A stretch of DNA of 64,000 bases from Trichoplusia ni (Eukaryota > Arthropoda > Insecta > Lepidoptera > Noctuidae). Shown in pieces: positions 59,135-64,000 of this stretch (the stretch's first letter is position 1; each line of letters begins with the position of its first letter). The stretch lies in NCBI RefSeq assembly GCF_003590095.1, contig NC_039481.1:7440001-7504000 (forward strand). The letters run 5' to 3'. The notes below the pieces were generated by a model that worked only from the letters and a program-made list of their open reading frames with translations, was not told where the DNA came from and ran no database searches. Position numbers and translations under genes: made by a program.

Positions 59135-59142
59135 TATTTATA
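59135..59142 (-). promoter_or_regulatory. Minus-strand TATA box
   Basis: TATAAATA on the minus strand places a start near 59111, just upstream of the candidate first exon. Confidence 0.3.
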
Positions 59143-59192
59143 AAGAGCGGGATAGACGCGGGGGGCAGGGGGGGAGGTTCGACGCGCCCGAG

Positions 59193-59240
59193 CACGTGGT
59201 ATAAATAGTCGCACGCGCATGTCAGCGCGCACCCGCGCAC
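59193..59240 (+). promoter_or_regulatory. Plus-strand core promoter candidate (E-box, TATA)
   Basis: A GC-rich patch (59150-59250) holds CACGTG at 59193-59198 directly before TATAAATAG at 59200-59208, with CA-containing start candidates 24-40 bp on. A 9-codon frame (MADGEFNDR) starts at ATG 59269. No further plus-strand exon is recognised. Confidence 0.4.
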
Positions 59241-62200
59241 TCGCACCACACCAAATCGGGAAACGGGAATGGCCGATGGCGAGTTCAATGATAGATAGAA
59301 AATAAATCCTTGCATTATCCTACAGTAGCTGGATGCTTGAGGACGGGTTGATAATAGTTTTCGTTTCTCTGACTTTGCTTGTTTTAGAAACTTTGTAGAC
59401 TGAATTCAAATAGAACTGGACGTCAAAGTACGCTTCACTGTGATTTCGTAATTTGTCTGTCTGGTCTTTTCCATTTCTGATCAGAATGTGTATTTTAGCA
59501 GTTGGATACGTCTATAAACTTAAATCTTTAATCCCAACGTATCGTGTCCTAGTAAATTTATAAGAGAATCATTTTATTCTTTAAAGAAAAAATATGCGCA
59601 ACACATATCTCAGTACAAATAGGATATTTATGAAGAATTTATGCTTTTGAGGTTATTATCCTCATTATCGTTATTTCAATGGATTTCCATTTGATTTTTG
59701 ATTGATAGCATCATGTGGGCGGACATGATTCTGAATTGATCCATTGAAATTGTATAATAATCTTCTGTTATTTAGTATTTCCAAACGGATATTATGTAGG
59801 AGGAGCTCAATTCACCAATTCGGAATTGAAAAAATAAAATGAAGATTAAATAATCGTTCCAGTTTTTATATGATCGCCATTTACATCGTAACATCTGTTG
59901 CCATGACGACGAAGAAGAAAAATGAGGTAGGTATATTTAAATCATGTTTTGATAATCGCCTGTATAGAATTTGGGTCACAATATTGCTAGCCAGCTTCAA
60001 GCTTCAGATTTTTAGAGGTCACGGCCTCAATAGAAAAACAAATATTCGAACGACAAACAAACGACAGTGACCTCTTTCTCCAGAAACGATCATAGATAAA
60101 AGGGAATTTTGTCTATGAGAACAATTTGTAATGAATATAATTTTTTCTCGCTTCTTTATTGTGGCTTTGGCACTTGGGATATTCTTTTGTCGCCTCATTT
60201 TGTGGTTGTGCCTATAAATTTAATAATATTCAGTGGAGAAGTGATGTTGTTTGTTTGTGTTTATTCGTTTATGACATTTGTTAACAAATATACAACCGCT
60301 TAGAACTCTAACTCTGTTTTAAGGCCCTTTTGCTTCAAAGTCTAAAAAAATAAGTATATAGCTGTGTGAGAAAAGATGTAATAAAACACTTAAGAAACTA
60401 AGCTCTCCTTAATCGTAAATAAACCAACTAAAGAAAGCGATGGTTCAACTACTTTAATCAAATATTAATGTCTAAAAATTCATAATAACATTCGTGAAGC
60501 ATAAAACTTAGTTAAATTCATTGACTCGGCCAAATACGACCGGCGGTCGTAAACGTCAGGTGTTACTTTCTTCTAGTAATTATCTGTCATTTCGACAATA
60601 TTGGACTTTCGTGGTTAACTTTCAACGTCCTTGACTGTTATCGGTAAATTAAGCCTTACATCGCCTATAAGAGTACTGTTGTGGTTTTTTCATTGCATTA
60701 ATATACGGAGTTTTATAAAAAGGGATCTAGAAGACTATTAAGGCACTAAGGTATATCAAGTAACAGATGAACTAGTAGATAGTACAACGAATAGCCCTAT
60801 ATTTTTTACTGTCTTTATTAGGTATTTGAATGACCAACCCGTAGTGAAAGATCGTGGTTATCAATTAAAAGAGGTTTTAGTAATCAATAATGAGACGTTT
60901 GGTTGACTGTGGGGCTTCCTCATTATGAATATTAACCAAAACATGTTTTAAAGCCACTAAGGACTTAATTCCAGGGCCATCTGTCAGAGATGTCAAATGT
61001 TTACTCGCGACAAATTATATTTGACACTCAAGTCGTTTTTTCCTTTAATACCGTGAACACTTAAGATTTTATGCCAATCAGCTTCGGAATGTATATTTCG
61101 ATGACTTATAAAGTTTTTTTCCTTAATAATGATTATATTTAAAGCCTTTCCATAAAGGGATGGCATTTCTTCAAGGGCTCGGTGTAAGGTCAATGTTGAC
61201 CGCAATTAAATCTGATGGTCGTGTAACATGTCAGAAATAAATTTATTTCGACACTTATTACTATAAGATTAATTGCCTTTTGTTTACTTTACCGCCAAAA
61301 CAGGTTTTTGTTTTTTTTTTCGAAAGGATTGAAGTAGTATCCGGAGCGTTTACTACGCGTTTGTTATTGGTTATTGCAGATCTATTCTCATTTCCGACCT
61401 TTTAAATGTTGAAATATCCATGAGGATTGCCACACTGCCGGCATTCCTAATAGAGGAATGTGGAGGGGGGGGTGGTGTCCACTTTTAGATTTCCCGGATC
61501 CAATTTGAATCTTACATGAACAGTCTAGTTTTTACATTCGTTCCGCTTTTTCTCCGGATGCGACAAAAGACTTACTAAAACAAATTTTGTTACCTGAATT
61601 TAAGGCAGTAAAGGTCCAGCGAATTATAATGATTACAAGATGAATAGAGTTCCGATATTCTTGTTATTTCCAAAAGTATATTAATTGAATAAAACACTCA
61701 CTTGTCATTCCAAGCATATATGAATATACTTACTTATGTTATAGCTATGTAAATAATCCTCTGGAAATGTAAATACTTGGGGCTGATTAGCATTTAGAAA
61801 ACCTTACGTTGTGGTTAGGAATGACAGAGCGCGTCAAGTTGAAAATGGCCGATTTTGGCGCGTATATTTTGGTATGTGTTTATTGTGTATATGTCAGTTC
61901 TTATTTTTTTATCCAATAGTAATGATGATTGACGTTGTTATATTTAATTTAAATTTACAGAATCAGTTTTAGTTCTCAAAAATTTAGATATTTATTTATT
62001 AAATAACATACACAACATAACAGTTTACACCAAATCGTTGGGCAGTCAGATATATCTAGGTTCATGAAAAACGGTCAAAGTAATGACAATGTTACGGCAT
62101 TTTACTGATATTATTACCTGAATTATTCAAGCAAACAAGTCACAGAACTATTCTTGTTTATTAGGACAGTTTCGCGCGTCGCTACTTCCCGTTCTGAATT

Positions 62201-64000
62201 TGTAGACAACAGAAACCACGTTTAATAAAAACGTGATTTGTAAGAAGCGGTCACGTTTTCAGTAAACAAGGCCTCAGTAAACCAATCTCAAATAGCTTTT
62301 TGACTCGCCGAAAATTTAGGATAGAGCCTAAAGGATGTTCTGTATTTTGTAAGAGTTTTTGTACAGTTTCAAAATTTATGCCTGATTGCTTTCACTTAAA
62401 GTTTATTTTAGGGACTTTTAAAACGTTAAATGAATTGCGAAGTATTAAAAATATGATTTAACAATTTTATTGGTCAATTCAGTTTATCATTCGGCCTTAC
62501 TATCTGCAAACGAATTTAAGTATTATAGCCTTAATCAAAACCAAATAAATTCCTATCACATTTTCGTAAAACGGCGATAAAAAGGAAAACAAAAATCAAA
62601 ATACCAGTTCCCTTATTCAATCTCCGCGGGAAACATTTCTCCCTTTACGAATATCACCGCCTCACCTTGCCTCGGTCGTGGTCACTGTAGCAATTCACTC
62701 GTTTAGTTATGAATTTATGAAGCTCTACACTTCCCTTGGTTCCGTCCGACATAGCAGTAAAGCTGGCAGCGTAACAATTGTACGTAAGGGTGACATTTAC
62801 CACGTTATCATTTACATTTCCAGGTGTTGGTGTTTAAGGGATGTTTGAAGTGTTTAGTTTTTTAAATACTAACTAGGTATACGTGGTTTTGTAACATGTA
62901 ACTAAATACAAGTGTTTGATTTCGACAAAAAATCGTATTGTCTTCTGATTTGGCTTCTTATTTGTATCCTGTCTATGAGTCTTCGTACAAAACCGGCATT
63001 TTAACAACCGTTGAAGTTAATAATAGTTTCTGAACATTTCTGTTTTACTCACATGTCTTTTAACGATTCGATCAGTCATCTTTAACGTTAATGGAAAATC
63101 TATCAGTCACAACTAGCTGAACCTTTGATCCAAAATCATGATTTTCGAGATTTCGAATACAGCTTCCAATCAGGGTACTCACAAAAACACTTTGACGACG
63201 CCGAATAAGTACAAAATAAAACTACCAAACACTCTTTTTATAAATCTGACGTTGACACTAAATCCTAAGCTCACGTAGGATAACAAAGCAATTCTTCTAC
63301 AATACTTCACATGAGTAAATACATTTCAATATCGCAACCGACTTTATTCATAAAGCAATAAGGTCGATGTCGTGATTTGTTGTCACTAGTCTTTTCTCGA
63401 CTGTGTGGTCAGCTGTACGCGTCTGTCAAAGCCAACTTGTGCAGTGATATCAATTGAATGAACTCTAATGATGTATTCAGATGAATTCAATGTTACTATT
63501 GTGATGCCTCGTCAATAGTGGATATTAGAAATGTGAAAGCGTTGAAGGTTAAACAGCTGATCGGAGTTTGATGACACTTAGACACTTGAGAAGGCGGAGG
63601 CTAATTGGCAGGGATAACTGTTGTGTGTTTGTTGGAGATCAGCTTTTTAAAAGTAGTGGTCGGCTTAACGTAGCGGGTTTATCAGTACCGCTAAAAATAA
63701 TATTTTTATAGCAGTTGCAGGATTAGGACACCATTTTAAGACCCATAGTGCGGTTGTACACTTCCAAAACTGCAATAAAATGACTTAAAGCCACGGCCGT
63801 AGGTCCCCAGGCTATTTGAGAATTCTCCTTTTGAGGACTTGTTCTATTTAAATCTAAGCACGTACGTAAAAGGTGCGATGCAAGTCTTCTATTCCAACTA
63901 TGTCAAGGCATAACTTCTAAATTTTAACAATTTTTTCGTTGGAGAGTTACATCATATATTGGAAAATAACATCGATTCCTTCTTATAGCAAGGAAGGAAA

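Larger units (their letters stand above)
49730..64000. other. Upstream/5' region of PPP2R3-like gene, mostly transposon relics
   Basis: No certain coding exon. It contains the LINE-type copy at 50815-50985, the foldback element at 52225-52970, the SINE copy at 54600-54810 and the paired TATA boxes at 59.1-59.2 kb. The rest, including 55-59 kb and 59.3-64 kb, is AT-rich with no recognised feature. Further 5' exons may lie here or beyond the right edge. Confidence 0.5.

Noticed and set aside
1..64000. CRISPR arrays, operons, Shine-Dalgarno sites
   Set aside because: The window is clearly eukaryotic; no spaced identical repeats were seen.

Overview
This is a piece of an insect nuclear chromosome, most likely from a moth (Lepidoptera). 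The genes are split by AT-rich introns with GT/AG borders. The short dispersed repeats look like those common in lepidopteran genomes: tRNA-headed SINEs, a LINE 3' tail ending in a (CAAA) run, and foldback elements. There are no operons and no bacterial or viral genes. Exons below were joined by hand from splice motifs and reading-frame phase; in both large genes the summed exon length divides by three.

Region 1 (1-15.6 kb, + strand): a ZMYND8-like chromatin reader that enters from the left edge. In the window it has 20 coding exons and about 1,547 residues, in the order PHD finger, bromodomain, PWWP, long Lys/Glu/Ser/Pro-rich linker, coiled coil and MYND zinc finger. A roughly 2.8 kb 3' UTR follows, with two stem-loops and three Pumilio-type sites.

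Region 2 (16.5-19.9 kb, - strand): two tandem RNase H1 genes that share an intron at the same codon and phase. The upstream copy (354 aa) has a basic N-terminus, a second in-frame Met and a hybrid-binding domain, as in animal RNASEH1. The downstream copy (161 aa) is a bare catalytic domain with its acidic residues intact.

Region 3 (20.3-64 kb, - strand): a PPP2R3A-like (PR72/B'') regulatory subunit of protein phosphatase 2A. Ten main coding exons run from 49.7 kb down to 23.7 kb, with two EF-hand exons. Reading phase also supports an alternative 3' end, made of a 28-nt microexon at 24.85 kb and a last exon at 22.29-22.41 kb. A 42-nt candidate first exon with a TATA box lies at 59.1 kb. The 17-kb intron at 32-49.5 kb and the region above 49.7 kb hold transposon relics and a few promoter-like stretches, with no other gene that I can support.

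The genes are unrelated in function: transcription control, RNA:DNA hybrid removal and phosphatase targeting. The most unusual points are the alternative PPP2R3 C-termini, the RNase H1 copy without a hybrid-binding domain, a perfect 29-bp hairpin 27 bp from a ZMYND8 splice acceptor, a foldback element at 52.2-53.0 kb, and a TATA box between two near-palindromic repeats at 34.2 kb. I found no clearly new multi-gene system.
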